A stretch of 64,000 nucleotides of DNA, taken from assembly GCA_963664945.1 (NCBI GenBank), contig OY761822.1:5084001-5148000 (forward strand), written 5' to 3'. Position 1 is the stretch's first letter. The number at the start of each line of letters is the position of its first letter. Below are positions 53,320-61,395 of this stretch, one piece after another. This stretch comes from UBA6522 sp963664945 (lineage in GTDB: Bacteria; Pseudomonadota; Gammaproteobacteria; Steroidobacterales; Rariloculaceae). The notes beneath the pieces are model-generated. The model was not told the origin of the DNA. It searched no databases and worked only from the letters and a program-made list of their open reading frames with translations. The position numbers and the translations under genes are program-made.

Positions 53320-54497
53320 CCAAGACGATTCCGTTAGGCGAAGTCGTTCACGTTTCTGCAGGACAGCCAGCACCCAAACCAAGCGAAATGTCAGACGACG
53401 GTCACCCCTTCATTCGAGCCGGAAGCCTTGAACGTTTGTTGCATAGCTCAACAGAGGATGACTGCGAAAAGATTGGCGCTTCCGTGGCAAAGTATAGACG
53501 CCTAAAACTGTACCCGAAGGATACAGTAGTCTTCGCGAAGAGCGGCATGTCCGCAAAAATAGGCCGCATTTATCGACTGCGCCAGCCATCCTACGTTGTG
53601 AGCCACCTCGCAACTCTCGTTCCAACTGGAAAATATGATCCGTCATTCCTCACACATTGGCTAAGGCGAAATTCACCCTCCCGGCTTATTCACGATCATT
53701 CATATCCTTCTATACGTATATCTGAAATTTCTGGACTTGGAGTTCCAGATCTACAGATTGGAGAACAACGCCGAATTGCAGATATTCTGGATAAAACCGA
53801 TGTCATTCGACGCGAGATCAAAGTATGTCTTAATCTCGCTAACCGCTTCCTTCAATCTACGTTTTTGAAGTTGTTTGGTGATCCAGTGAACAATCCTCGT
53901 GGATGGCCGATCGCTCCTGTCAACAATCTTGGTGTAGTACAGAGTGGTCTACAAGTGTCAAGGAAACGCAACACTTTGCCAATGCGCCGTCCCTACCTGC
54001 GTGTAGCGAATGTATTCCGCGACGAACTAATTCTTTCGGAAATCAAGGAAATCGGATTAACGAAAGCCGAGTTCTCTCGAACCAAATTGCAGTTCGGAGA
54101 TGTTTTAATCGTGGAGGGACACGGCAACCCAAATGAAATTGGTCGTACGTGTGTCTGGGACGGCTCAATAAGCGGCTGCGTTCACCAAAACCACTTAATT
54201 CGTTTCAGACCCGACAGAAATGTCGTGTCTCCAATCTATTTGAGTAGATTGTTGAATTCGCAGGGTGGTCGGTTACAGCTAATCGCCGCTGCAAGAACTA
54301 CTTCAGGATTAAACACTATCAGCACTACGAAAGTAAGAGAACTAAGAATTCCATTACCTCCAATTGAGGAACAACATGAATTCGAAAGGTTTGTTGCGGC
54401 CCAAAAACAAATAGTTACGCAAGTTCGTCGTGCGAGGGCAGAGGCCGCAAGATTATTCTCTTCACTTTCACAAGGCGCGTTTCGAGGCGAGCTATAG
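53316..54497 (+). CDS. hsdS: Type I restriction-modification specificity subunit S
   Basis: The 393-residue protein has two variable target-recognition domains. The first is ~residues 5-140. The central conserved helix begins IGEQRRIADILDKTDVIRRE, and the second TRD (~195-330) starts GWPIAPVNNLGVVQSGLQVS. The C-terminal conserved helix begins PPIEEQHEFERFVAAQK and ends SSLSQGAFRGEL. Each TRD reads half of a bipartite site; the recognised sequence is not predictable. Base composition turns clearly more AT-rich from here on, as is common for exchanged specificity genes and the following cassette. Confidence 0.93.
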   Translation: MTKTIPLGEVVHVSAGQPAPKPSEMSDDGHPFIRAGSLERLLHSSTEDDCEKIGASVAKYRRLKLYPKDTVVFAKSGMSAKIGRIYRLRQPSYVVSHLATLVPTGKYDPSFLTHWLRRNSPSRLIHDHSYPSIRISEISGLGVPDLQIGEQRRIADILDKTDVIRREIKVCLNLANRFLQSTFLKLFGDPVNNPRGWPIAPVNNLGVVQSGLQVSRKRNTLPMRRPYLRVANVFRDELILSEIKEIGLTKAEFSRTKLQFGDVLIVEGHGNPNEIGRTCVWDGSISGCVHQNHLIRFRPDRNVVSPIYLSRLLNSQGGRLQLIAAARTTSGLNTISTTKVRELRIPLPPIEEQHEFERFVAAQKQIVTQVRRARAEAARLFSSLSQGAFRGEL

Positions 54498-54603
54498 ACA
54501 CCAACCACAATGAACGATATGGATATCGCTTCCTTTTGTCGACCATAGTGGCACAGGTTGTCGGAATTACCAATATGAGCGAAAAATCGCGAGGGAACGT
54601 AAA

Positions 54604-56289
54604 TTGCGACTAAGTCGGATCGAAATCGAAAACTTTAAGGCTATAGGCAAACGCCAAGCTATCAACCTCGGATCAATAACGTTACTCTTCGGACCGAACA
54701 GTACGGGAAAGAGTACAGTTCTGCACGCGCTGCACTACGTCCGAGAGATTTTAGAACGGCAAAATCCCGATCCGGATCAGACCATAGGTGGCGGCCCCAT
54801 CGATCTTGGCGGCTTTAGAGCGCTAATTCATAACCATGAGCTTGATCGTGCGATCACAATAAAAATGATCGTTGATCTCACGGATGAACAAGGCAGTGAT
54901 TACCTGCCTCTCAATTGGGGTACTTCATTTGGGGATGCAAGATTCGCCAATCTTGACATCCGTTACATGGTCGGTGAGAACTCGGAACTTAAAGACTATG
55001 CCATCGTTCAGGAGGTTGCAGTATCAATTGAAGTGCGCTGGAGCGACCTTCTGTCGGGACCGTACGTCTCGTCGTTAGAAATCGAACTGGACCGTGAATC
55101 AGTCGCCGCAATTGAGTCGCCTCCACAGGATGGGCGGGGAATCCTAACTGCATTTAACTTTTCTCATCCGTTACTCCAGCAAGTCAGGGACGAGGAAGAC
55201 CGCGACCTCGGTGATGCTAGCGACGAGCCCATATCACCTCTCAATGTTGAAGTATGGGGACTTTCTCGCGATATGGCCCGAGAAACAGAAGCTTTGGATG
55301 AGCATGATTTCCGAGTTTGCGTCGCAACAGAGATCGGAGCTCTGCCCGACCCAAATGAACTGCTAAAGTCGGAATTGCGCGATCCTGAAGCAAGACAGTA
55401 CGTTGTGGAAAGCAGCACGCCACGCGTTCAGGGACTGACGGCATTGCTCGATGAATTAATCCTTGGACCCGTTCGCATTGTTCGCCAGACGCTTAGGAAC
55501 ATAGCCTATATCGGCCCATTGCGCGAGATTCCGTCACGTGGTTTTCGTCCGCGTCTATCGCCCGATGAATCGCGTTGGGCGCAAGGTCTTGCTGCCTGGG
55601 ACCTGCTTTACGCTGACAATACGGGCGACTTGACCACGATGGTCAATGATTGGTTGAGCGGTGACGGCAAGCTTCGAACCGGATACCGAGTAGACAAGGT
55701 TGAGTTTCGCGAAATTCCGGTCCCTAGCGGAATGAGCAACCTGTTTGATCGAGGGCTAAGCGAGGATGATGTTGGCGAATTGCAGGAACTCTACGAGAAT
55801 CTCAGTACACGAGTCGAATTTGCCCTGCAAGATTTCAACAAGGGCATCATCGTGGCACCTGACGATGTTGGCGTAGGGATTTCACAGATGATCCCGATTG
55901 TCGTCGGATGTGTCGCCGATGGTATTGGCCTGCTGGTAGTCGAGCAACCTGAACTTCATGTTCACCCTGCTGTTCAAGTGGGCATGGGCGACCTGTTTAT
56001 CCACTCGATCAGCAGACAGGGGGCAACCGTTGCGGACAACAGATCGCTTCTTGTCGAAACGCACAGCGAGCACATCATGTTGCGCTTGCTGCGTCGAATC
56101 AGGGAGACGGCCGAAGGCGTCCTGCCCCCCGGATTACTCCCGCTTCTGCCCGATCAGCTATCTATCGTATACGTTGAGACAAGTTCCGACGGCGTGAATT
56201 TTCACTCGCTTCGGGTTGATCGGGAGGGCGAGTTCATCGACCGCTGGCCACACGGCTTCTTCGACGAACGGGCGGAGGAGCTCTTCTAG
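54604..56289 (+). CDS. AAA ATPase with C-terminal DUF3696-like domain
   Basis: The 561-residue protein starts at TTG 54604 (MRLSRIEIENFKAIG) with AGGG about 8 bases before. Walker A is GPNSTGKST (residues 30-38). Walker B is LLVVEQPELHVHPAVQ, followed by the switch region LLVETHSEHIMLRLLRRI. The last ~50 residues (SLRVDREGEFIDRWPHGFFDER) match DUF3696. No nuclease domain is fused. The gene lies 106 bases after hsdS. Its stop overlaps the next start by one base (TAGTG, 56287-56291), so ATPase and PLD-fold protein are made together. In family relatives such ATPases control an adjacent effector; here that is likely the next gene. Confidence 0.88.
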   Translation: MRLSRIEIENFKAIGKRQAINLGSITLLFGPNSTGKSTVLHALHYVREILERQNPDPDQTIGGGPIDLGGFRALIHNHELDRAITIKMIVDLTDEQGSDYLPLNWGTSFGDARFANLDIRYMVGENSELKDYAIVQEVAVSIEVRWSDLLSGPYVSSLEIELDRESVAAIESPPQDGRGILTAFNFSHPLLQQVRDEEDRDLGDASDEPISPLNVEVWGLSRDMARETEALDEHDFRVCVATEIGALPDPNELLKSELRDPEARQYVVESSTPRVQGLTALLDELILGPVRIVRQTLRNIAYIGPLREIPSRGFRPRLSPDESRWAQGLAAWDLLYADNTGDLTTMVNDWLSGDGKLRTGYRVDKVEFREIPVPSGMSNLFDRGLSEDDVGELQELYENLSTRVEFALQDFNKGIIVAPDDVGVGISQMIPIVVGCVADGIGLLVVEQPELHVHPAVQVGMGDLFIHSISRQGATVADNRSLLVETHSEHIMLRLLRRIRETAEGVLPPGLLPLLPDQLSIVYVETSSDGVNFHSLRVDREGEFIDRWPHGFFDERAEELF

Positions 56290-57227
56290 TGCATCATGAA
56301 TACGCTGTCGAACCCGCTGCGATCGGTTCGAATTGGGAAATTTTTCGTTACGTATTCGAAAAATTCGGTTTTCAGAAAGGCAGGTTGATATCCCGCTTTC
56401 CGGGGCCTTGGCCACGTTTGGTCATTGAGGCGGCAGCGCAAGCAGGAGTTGGAGACATTGCGTACGCCAAGATTGTGGAAAAACTGCGGCAGGGAAGGCG
56501 AACAGCACTCGTAAGAACTGGGCGCGACTACGATCCGATACTCGGAAGTTGGGTCGAGAATGCTGCCGCCTCCCATGCGATCAGACCCTTTCGTGGGGTT
56601 ATCGCACAGCAAGGCGCTGAATTGGATGACGTAGCCATCTCACTGGCGGAACTGGACGACGATCATCCCCTGATGGTAGCGCCCACGAGCCGTGACATTC
56701 CGCGGACGACAACGGACATCGCTGGGGCGTGCTTCCTACTCCTTTACGCGGCGCGTGAGATCAACTTAGTAGATCCATACTTCAACTTTGTCAGCGTCGG
56801 GCAAGACTACCGTGGTCCGCTCGAACAAATGATGCATGCACTACAGGACGCTGGAAAAGCTAATGTACACATCCGAATCCATTATAGTGCTCGCTATGCG
56901 CATTCCAGCCAAGCGGAAATTCTCAATGACCCCGGGCGGTGGGTAAATGTAACAATCCCGACGGGCTACGAGTTGCACTTGTACGCTTGGGAGCAACGGC
57001 AAGGTGGCGAGCGCCTGCATGACCGTTTTCTATTATGCGATTGCGGTGGCATGACGGTCGGCACCGGTTTTTCCGCTTCAGCGCCGCAAGAAAACGCGAC
57101 GTTTATGCTATTGGATAGCGACCATGCCCGAGAACTGCGCTCGAAATTCGCCGATGACTCGACCGCCTACACGCAAGCTGAAAGGGGCGTACGGGTGAAA
57201 TCGAATGGTGAAGCCGAGTTTATCTGA
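56289..57227 (+). CDS. PLD-fold protein coupled to the DUF3696-type ATPase
   Basis: The 312-residue protein starts at GTG 56289, overlapping the ATPase stop. Residues 1-~150 begin HHEYAVEPAAIGSNWEIFRYVFEKFG and contain GRLISRFPGPWPRLV, a conserved but uncharacterised region. The C-terminal half looks like a phospholipase D fold: INLVDPYFNFVSVG (D162), then a single HxR motif (RLHDRFLLCD, H244) with GGMTVGTGFSAS, and FMLLDSDHARELRSKF. A typical HKD motif has Lys where Arg occurs here. Only one copy is present, as in PLD nucleases that dimerise. It may be a nuclease effector; activity is inferred. Confidence 0.7.
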   Translation: MHHEYAVEPAAIGSNWEIFRYVFEKFGFQKGRLISRFPGPWPRLVIEAAAQAGVGDIAYAKIVEKLRQGRRTALVRTGRDYDPILGSWVENAAASHAIRPFRGVIAQQGAELDDVAISLAELDDDHPLMVAPTSRDIPRTTTDIAGACFLLLYAAREINLVDPYFNFVSVGQDYRGPLEQMMHALQDAGKANVHIRIHYSARYAHSSQAEILNDPGRWVNVTIPTGYELHLYAWEQRQGGERLHDRFLLCDCGGMTVGTGFSASAPQENATFMLLDSDHARELRSKFADDSTAYTQAERGVRVKSNGEAEFI

Positions 57228-57261
57228 CGAATGACGACATAAATTCAGGAGAAACGGCGGG

Positions 57262-58059
57262 ATGCATCGATGGGACCGAACTGATCGTGACATGACGCAA
57301 GCGCGTGTTGCCGTCAAGAACTTGCAAGAGGAACTCGGAATCGGCGCGTCCGACGAGTGCTTCCACTGTGACTCGTTCGATAGCCACTGCAAACCAAGCA
57401 TCAAGGATAGATTGGGCAAGGTCATGATCAGCAAGGGTGATTGGACCTATGTTGGCCACGAGTACGGTCAGGCCAAGATCCGAGGCAAACTCGCTCGAAT
57501 CCTTTTTGTATCTATGGAACGACCCAAATCCAACCAGAAATCAGAACTGTTTGAAGAAACGCAAAGGGCCTTTCGAGCAGCCTGCTTTCACCGACGGAAT
57601 CCTCACATGGGGGGGACAGATATCGAATTGGAATTTCTTCTAGACCCTACACCTCCTGAGAAACGTTGTATGCAGTTCGCCTTGACCAACTCGGCTCGAT
57701 GCCGGCCTGTTTCGAACCGTGCAAATTCTCGGTCGACACCAACAATGGTCAAAGAATGTAAACGCCACACGAATGCCATCATTGCCACATTGCAGCCAGA
57801 CGTTATTGTCACTCAGGGCAAACCAGCTTCTGAAAGCATTGCGAATCTTTATGAGACCAACATCGTCCGTCGAATGGATAATGGAAGACAAGGCCGGACA
57901 TTTCGCTTTGCAGAGGTAGGGCAGGCTGGCAGCATGTTATTCCTTCGAACCGCCCATCCTGCAAACCAAGTTGGATTTCGCTATAAGCGTGGACCAGCAC
58001 CACCTTACCTTCGCGATGCAATCGCGTTTCTACGGAGCTTTTATGCAGCTCGACACTGA
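57262..58059 (+). CDS. Uracil-DNA glycosylase superfamily-like protein with Fe-S cysteine pattern
   Basis: The 265-residue protein has features of family 4/5 iron-sulfur UDGs. An N-terminal CFHC (C33, C36), ALTNSARCRPVSNR (C147) and KECKRH (C166) match the four cluster ligands. DVIVTQGKPASESI follows as in the family's central strand, and TAHPANQV corresponds to the catalytic HPA/HPS motif. The GEAPG-type motif is replaced by SMERPK (residues 84-89), so substrate or chemistry may differ. It is 34 bases after the PLD-fold gene, same strand, in a probable three-gene unit. A glycosylase could act on modified phage bases; this is inference. Confidence 0.68.
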   Translation: MHRWDRTDRDMTQARVAVKNLQEELGIGASDECFHCDSFDSHCKPSIKDRLGKVMISKGDWTYVGHEYGQAKIRGKLARILFVSMERPKSNQKSELFEETQRAFRAACFHRRNPHMGGTDIELEFLLDPTPPEKRCMQFALTNSARCRPVSNRANSRSTPTMVKECKRHTNAIIATLQPDVIVTQGKPASESIANLYETNIVRRMDNGRQGRTFRFAEVGQAGSMLFLRTAHPANQVGFRYKRGPAPPYLRDAIAFLRSFYAARH

Positions 58060-58284
58060 AGAACACTTAGCTTGTCAAGCGCATATGTTGCTGACTCCGC
58101 AGCGCTGTTCATACGAGGCCTGGTTATCTTCTCCGTTCATTTCCGAGATCGAGGCCTGAAAGATCTGGGCTATCTTGATCGAAATGAAGGACGGTTCCAT
58201 AAGCCGCTTACCAAGCCGATCAGGACAGAAGCCCGCCGCTGTTCAGAAGCGTATTTCGATCCATTCTTCACGCGGAGGTCGAAC

Positions 58285-59547
58285 TCATGTCGAACGCTCT
58301 TGTGTCAATTCTAGTCCCGTTTTCTCTAGCACATGCCTCATGCCAGATGGCTCGTATCCGTCATTTTGCATCTCTCTCACAATTGCCGTGACAAACGTAT
58401 CCCTTGGGACCCCTTGTCCGAATTCGCCGACAAAGCGCCCGATAATGTCTCTCCCTTTAAAGCATTTTTTCCACTCTTCAGTTTCCAATGTCTCAAGCAA
58501 CTCTGTTTTTTCTTGCTCTAGCTTCTCTCTAATCCTTGTTGCCTGGCCGTGTGACGCTTGGTATTCACTCACGAGTTGCGCAATTTCCTGAGTTCGCTCA
58601 GCAAGCAATTCTGCGATATCCCCACTCTCCGCAGCCTGCTTCGTTGTACCCGGAAGTCTGCTCGCACTCCTTACTCCGTCTCGTAAGTCCATCTCCACCC
58701 GTTCCCGAGCGAAATCATCCACCAACCGCCGTGCAATTTCCTTAAGACGTACCCCTACACTTCCGGTTGTCACGTATTGAATACCTTCGTCTCGCGTTAA
58801 TCTCTTTAGGGCCCTCGTGATATATTCCTCCTCAAGTAGGTAATTCTCTATATGATACCTATCCCACTTGAGCCTGCCACGCCTATTTGCAGATTTCCTT
58901 CCCCGTCGAGTCGTAGTGTCACCATCACTTATCGCAATCACTTGTCGCCGCCGATACCGCTGCTTTTCAATTGCGTCAAATACCTCAGCGATTTTTTCCA
59001 GTTGCATTACTCCTCCGGCACCAACTACCGTTGCTGCCTCTGCGAGCTTTGGAAACAGTTGTTCCACTATCCACTTATCCGTACCGCCAACATTTCCTTC
59101 AAGGATAATCAATGGTCCCGTGGGTTTAAAGGTTGCAATATCTCCTACGATTTCAAGAAACAGTCGTTCGACTTCATCATCCGTATCAACCGGATGTAAC
59201 TGATTTCCTTCGCCGTAACCGCAATGTTCCATATGAAAGACTTTCATGCCGCCAGTGCGCACCGCATCCCTTAGAAAGGCATCAGAATGGCTTACCAACC
59301 ATAGCTGGTTTCTTTTGCCGCTTCCAATTCCTTCCTGATAGAACTTAGCCAATCCTCGAATTAACCCTGGATTCAAGTGAAGCTCTGGCTCGTCAATCAT
59401 TATGATCGAGTCTGTAGGCGTGTGCGTTTTCGCTCTCAAATAACCAAACACAACCTCCTTCTCGCCTGATGACAAATCATCAATATCGTGAATCGTCCCA
59501 TCGTTTGTTACAACCGGAAACGTAATTTCTCCGTTTTGCCCAATCAC
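58285..59547 (-). CDS. C-terminal part of OLD-like ATPase (signature, Walker B, Toprim-like), out of frame with its N-terminus
   Basis: This 420-residue stretch, readable from GTG 59547, holds the C-terminal half of an ABC/OLD ATPase: signature DDLSSGEKEVVFGYL, Walker B SIIMIDEPELHLNP and switch WLVSHSDAFLRDA. A Toprim-like region follows (PLIILEGNVGGTD, then VIAISDGDTTTRRG) and a C-terminal coiled-coil-prone part (IREKLEQEKTELLETLETEE). It has no Walker A, which lies in the overlapping upstream frame. A -1 shift near 59565-59571 joins the two as one protein of ~700 residues. Toprim effectors of such proteins are DNA nucleases in defence (OLD, Gabija). Confidence 0.8.
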   Translation of the reverse strand: MIGQNGEITFPVVTNDGTIHDIDDLSSGEKEVVFGYLRAKTHTPTDSIIMIDEPELHLNPGLIRGLAKFYQEGIGSGKRNQLWLVSHSDAFLRDAVRTGGMKVFHMEHCGYGEGNQLHPVDTDDEVERLFLEIVGDIATFKPTGPLIILEGNVGGTDKWIVEQLFPKLAEAATVVGAGGVMQLEKIAEVFDAIEKQRYRRRQVIAISDGDTTTRRGRKSANRRGRLKWDRYHIENYLLEEEYITRALKRLTRDEGIQYVTTGSVGVRLKEIARRLVDDFARERVEMDLRDGVRSASRLPGTTKQAAESGDIAELLAERTQEIAQLVSEYQASHGQATRIREKLEQEKTELLETLETEEWKKCFKGRDIIGRFVGEFGQGVPRDTFVTAIVREMQNDGYEPSGMRHVLEKTGLELTQERST

Positions 59548-60413
59548 GGGGCCTTCAAACTTTTCCCCTTTAGGAATCCCTTTATGAGATTTCGCATCTC
59601 GTCGATCATTCCTCGTGCAGGCGCTTCTGATCCGTCCTTGTTTCGCTTCCGTAGAACTTCACGAACATACTCAGACGCCATAGCATTCTTGACATTGGTA
59701 TATTTGTTTCCGTAGTTGTACAGCGATGCTGACCGCCATCGATTTTCCTCATCGTCTTCATTCAGGCTGATTTGATTCAGTGCCTCCCGAGCATAAGTTC
59801 TTTGCGATCCGTGGAAATCGATTACCCCCAACTTTCCCGGCTGGAAAGTCGACCAAGCTACATGAAGTGTTTTGGCTGGACTAATGAGCACCTGCCCACC
59901 CGGCTGGATTTCCAGAATCGCCAATATGCTCTTTTTTTTTAATTCACATTTAATCTCCTTTTGCATCGAATTTGCTTCTTTTTCGACTTCACCTGTACTT
60001 TGCAGCATTTCCGGCGTGCGTATGCCTCTCCACCGCAGTTGCCACATATCTTGCTGTGGAAACCTTCTCCTCCACGCTGCCTCTGTAATTGCGTATCGCG
60101 CATTCCCAGAAGTCAAAAATTCGCGTTCTTGCTCACTAAACTCGATTAATGCCCGTACTTGGCCAACGATCTCGCGGTTTCTCAATAGCGATCTCAAACC
60201 ATCGCGTCGCGTCGCACCCATGTCATTCCATAGGAGGTCCGCCTCGCCGGGCTCATATCCACCATGCACCGACTTGAGTATCCGTATGCAATCCAACACT
60301 GACGACTTGCCGCACCCGTTGGGACCTGCGATTACTACAGTGTCCGGTATCTGTTTCATGTGTAGTTCCCGGACTCCTTTCAAATTTTGGATGTACAGCT
60401 CGCTGATTCTCAT
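59544..60413 (-). CDS. N-terminal part of OLD-like ATPase (Walker A)
   Basis: This 289-residue frame starts at ATG 60413 (MRISELYIQNLKGVREL), preceded by a strong ribosome-binding region (AAGGAGG and GAGGAG within 20 bases). Walker A is VIAGPNGCGKSSVLDCI (residues 28-44). It continues through the usual insertion region and stops at 59544 shortly after the heptamer A-AAG-GGG, just where the C-terminal half becomes readable. Alone it lacks signature and Walker B and could not hydrolyse ATP. The 265-base gap upstream to the toxin gene holds no recognisable feature. Confidence 0.8.
   Translation of the reverse strand: MRISELYIQNLKGVRELHMKQIPDTVVIAGPNGCGKSSVLDCIRILKSVHGGYEPGEADLLWNDMGATRRDGLRSLLRNREIVGQVRALIEFSEQEREFLTSGNARYAITEAAWRRRFPQQDMWQLRWRGIRTPEMLQSTGEVEKEANSMQKEIKCELKKKSILAILEIQPGGQVLISPAKTLHVAWSTFQPGKLGVIDFHGSQRTYAREALNQISLNEDDEENRWRSASLYNYGNKYTNVKNAMASEYVREVLRKRNKDGSEAPARGMIDEMRNLIKGFLKGKSLKAP
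59565..59571 (-). other. Slippery-type heptamer at the frame junction of the OLD-like ATPase
   Basis: On the minus strand the zero-frame codons CTA AAG GGG contain A-AAG-GGG, which fits the X-XXY-YYZ pattern for -1 slippage. Shifting there continues as GGG GAA AAG TTT into the second half, giving GEKFEGPVIGQNGEI. The site is flanked by homopolymers (GGGG, AAAA), so a one-base mutation or sequencing error is an equal explanation. Confidence 0.5.
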
Positions 60414-60679
60414 AAGCTCCTCGCTCCTCCTTGTCTACGAGATGTTTTGTCTGCTCTGTCCATGCTACACCTGACGTTGTGGTGGGGAAGTGACAATTCT
60501 TTGCTAGGCTCAAGTCCAATTCAATTATTTGGAAGCCAAGTTCAGATTTAACCAAAGCCACGACTGAATCGAGCCCACTAGTTACATCAATCTACAGACG
60601 ATTGAACTGAAAGACTAGGTGGCTCACCAGTGCACCGAGTGTGATTTTATGGCAAGAGTGAGGCACCACACCATCACGG

Positions 60680-60982
60680 CTACCAATAGTCGCGACCGCG
60701 ATGCCGCACATGCAGCACATGGACTGTCGAGCCTTCGATCGTGAAAAATATCCGCCACGGCGTTCCGCGCCCGAACAGCAGTTGCCGAATTTCCTGGTTA
60801 AACGCTCCGCTTTCAGGGGCGACTGCATGGGATTCGGGCAGGGTCTCCAAGCCGGAAATCTTGTCGCGTATGCTCGTAAGCCACTTTGAAGCGTGAGCGG
60901 GATTCGCCGATTTGAGCCAGTCATGCGCCTTTCGGATATGATCTTCGGCAAGGGGCGTGATAAGGACCCGGTAGCGCTTCAT
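60680..60982 (-). CDS. ParE/RelE-family toxin
   Basis: This 100-residue protein matches the ParE/RelE toxin fold: MKRYRVLITPLAEDHIRKAHDWL at the start, KISGLETLPESHAVAPES in the middle, and the conserved RQLLFGRGTPWRIFFTIEGSTVHVLHVRHRGRDYW end (C-terminal ~35 residues). It would inhibit gyrase (ParE) or ribosomes (RelE); which cannot be told. Its ATG overlaps the antitoxin stop (ATGA, 60979-60982), the usual coupled arrangement. Confidence 0.88.
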   Translation of the reverse strand: MKRYRVLITPLAEDHIRKAHDWLKSANPAHASKWLTSIRDKISGLETLPESHAVAPESGAFNQEIRQLLFGRGTPWRIFFTIEGSTVHVLHVRHRGRDYW

Positions 60983-61278
60983 GTCTCGCCGGCGCCGACC
61001 ATTTCAAAGAACTCGCCAGCCTCGACGCCCTCCCCGCGGCGGGCTTGTCCCAACCCCTTGCGGATGTCGGCAACAGTTCGAGCAAATTCGACCCGTTCCT
61101 GCTCGCGTTGCCAGGCTTCAGCCTCCATGACCACCAGCGCCGGTTTTCCGTTGACCGTCAGGACGGTGGGTCTCCCGGTGTCCCTGAGATGGGCCATGAC
61201 ACGTGCAGTTTCGCGTTTGAACTCGGTCAATGGACGAATGTCCTTGGTGATATCCATGGTGGTCTCAGTTTGTCGCAT
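60979..61278 (-). CDS. Phd/YefM-family antitoxin
   Basis: The 99-residue protein (or 92 from the alternative ATG 61257) has the Phd/YefM DNA-binding N-terminal domain: MDITKDIRPLTEFKRET, LRDTGRPTVLTVNGKPALVV and MEAEAWQ. The C-terminal part (ERVEFARTVADIRKGLGQ) is the flexible toxin-neutralising region. It normally represses its own operon. Its upstream region is interrupted by an IS element whose end lies 20 bases from the start; the hexamer pair GCATCT-CTAC-AGATGC (61275-61290) may be the remaining operator. Confidence 0.88.
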   Translation of the reverse strand: MRQTETTMDITKDIRPLTEFKRETARVMAHLRDTGRPTVLTVNGKPALVVMEAEAWQREQERVEFARTVADIRKGLGQARRGEGVEAGEFFEMVGAGET

Positions 61279-61395
61279 CTCTACAGATGCGAAAATAGTG
61301 TAAGCCCAAAGCGGTAATGTCCCCTTTCTCCAATTCTAAAATGTCCCCTTTTGATCGGAGGGGATGCGTTGGAAAAGAGCAACGGAGCGGGGACG

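Noticed and set aside
47391..58059. BREX system
   Set aside because: Only a BrxR-type regulator is present; no brxC, pglX, pglZ or brxL homologue is seen, and the operon encodes type I RM genes.
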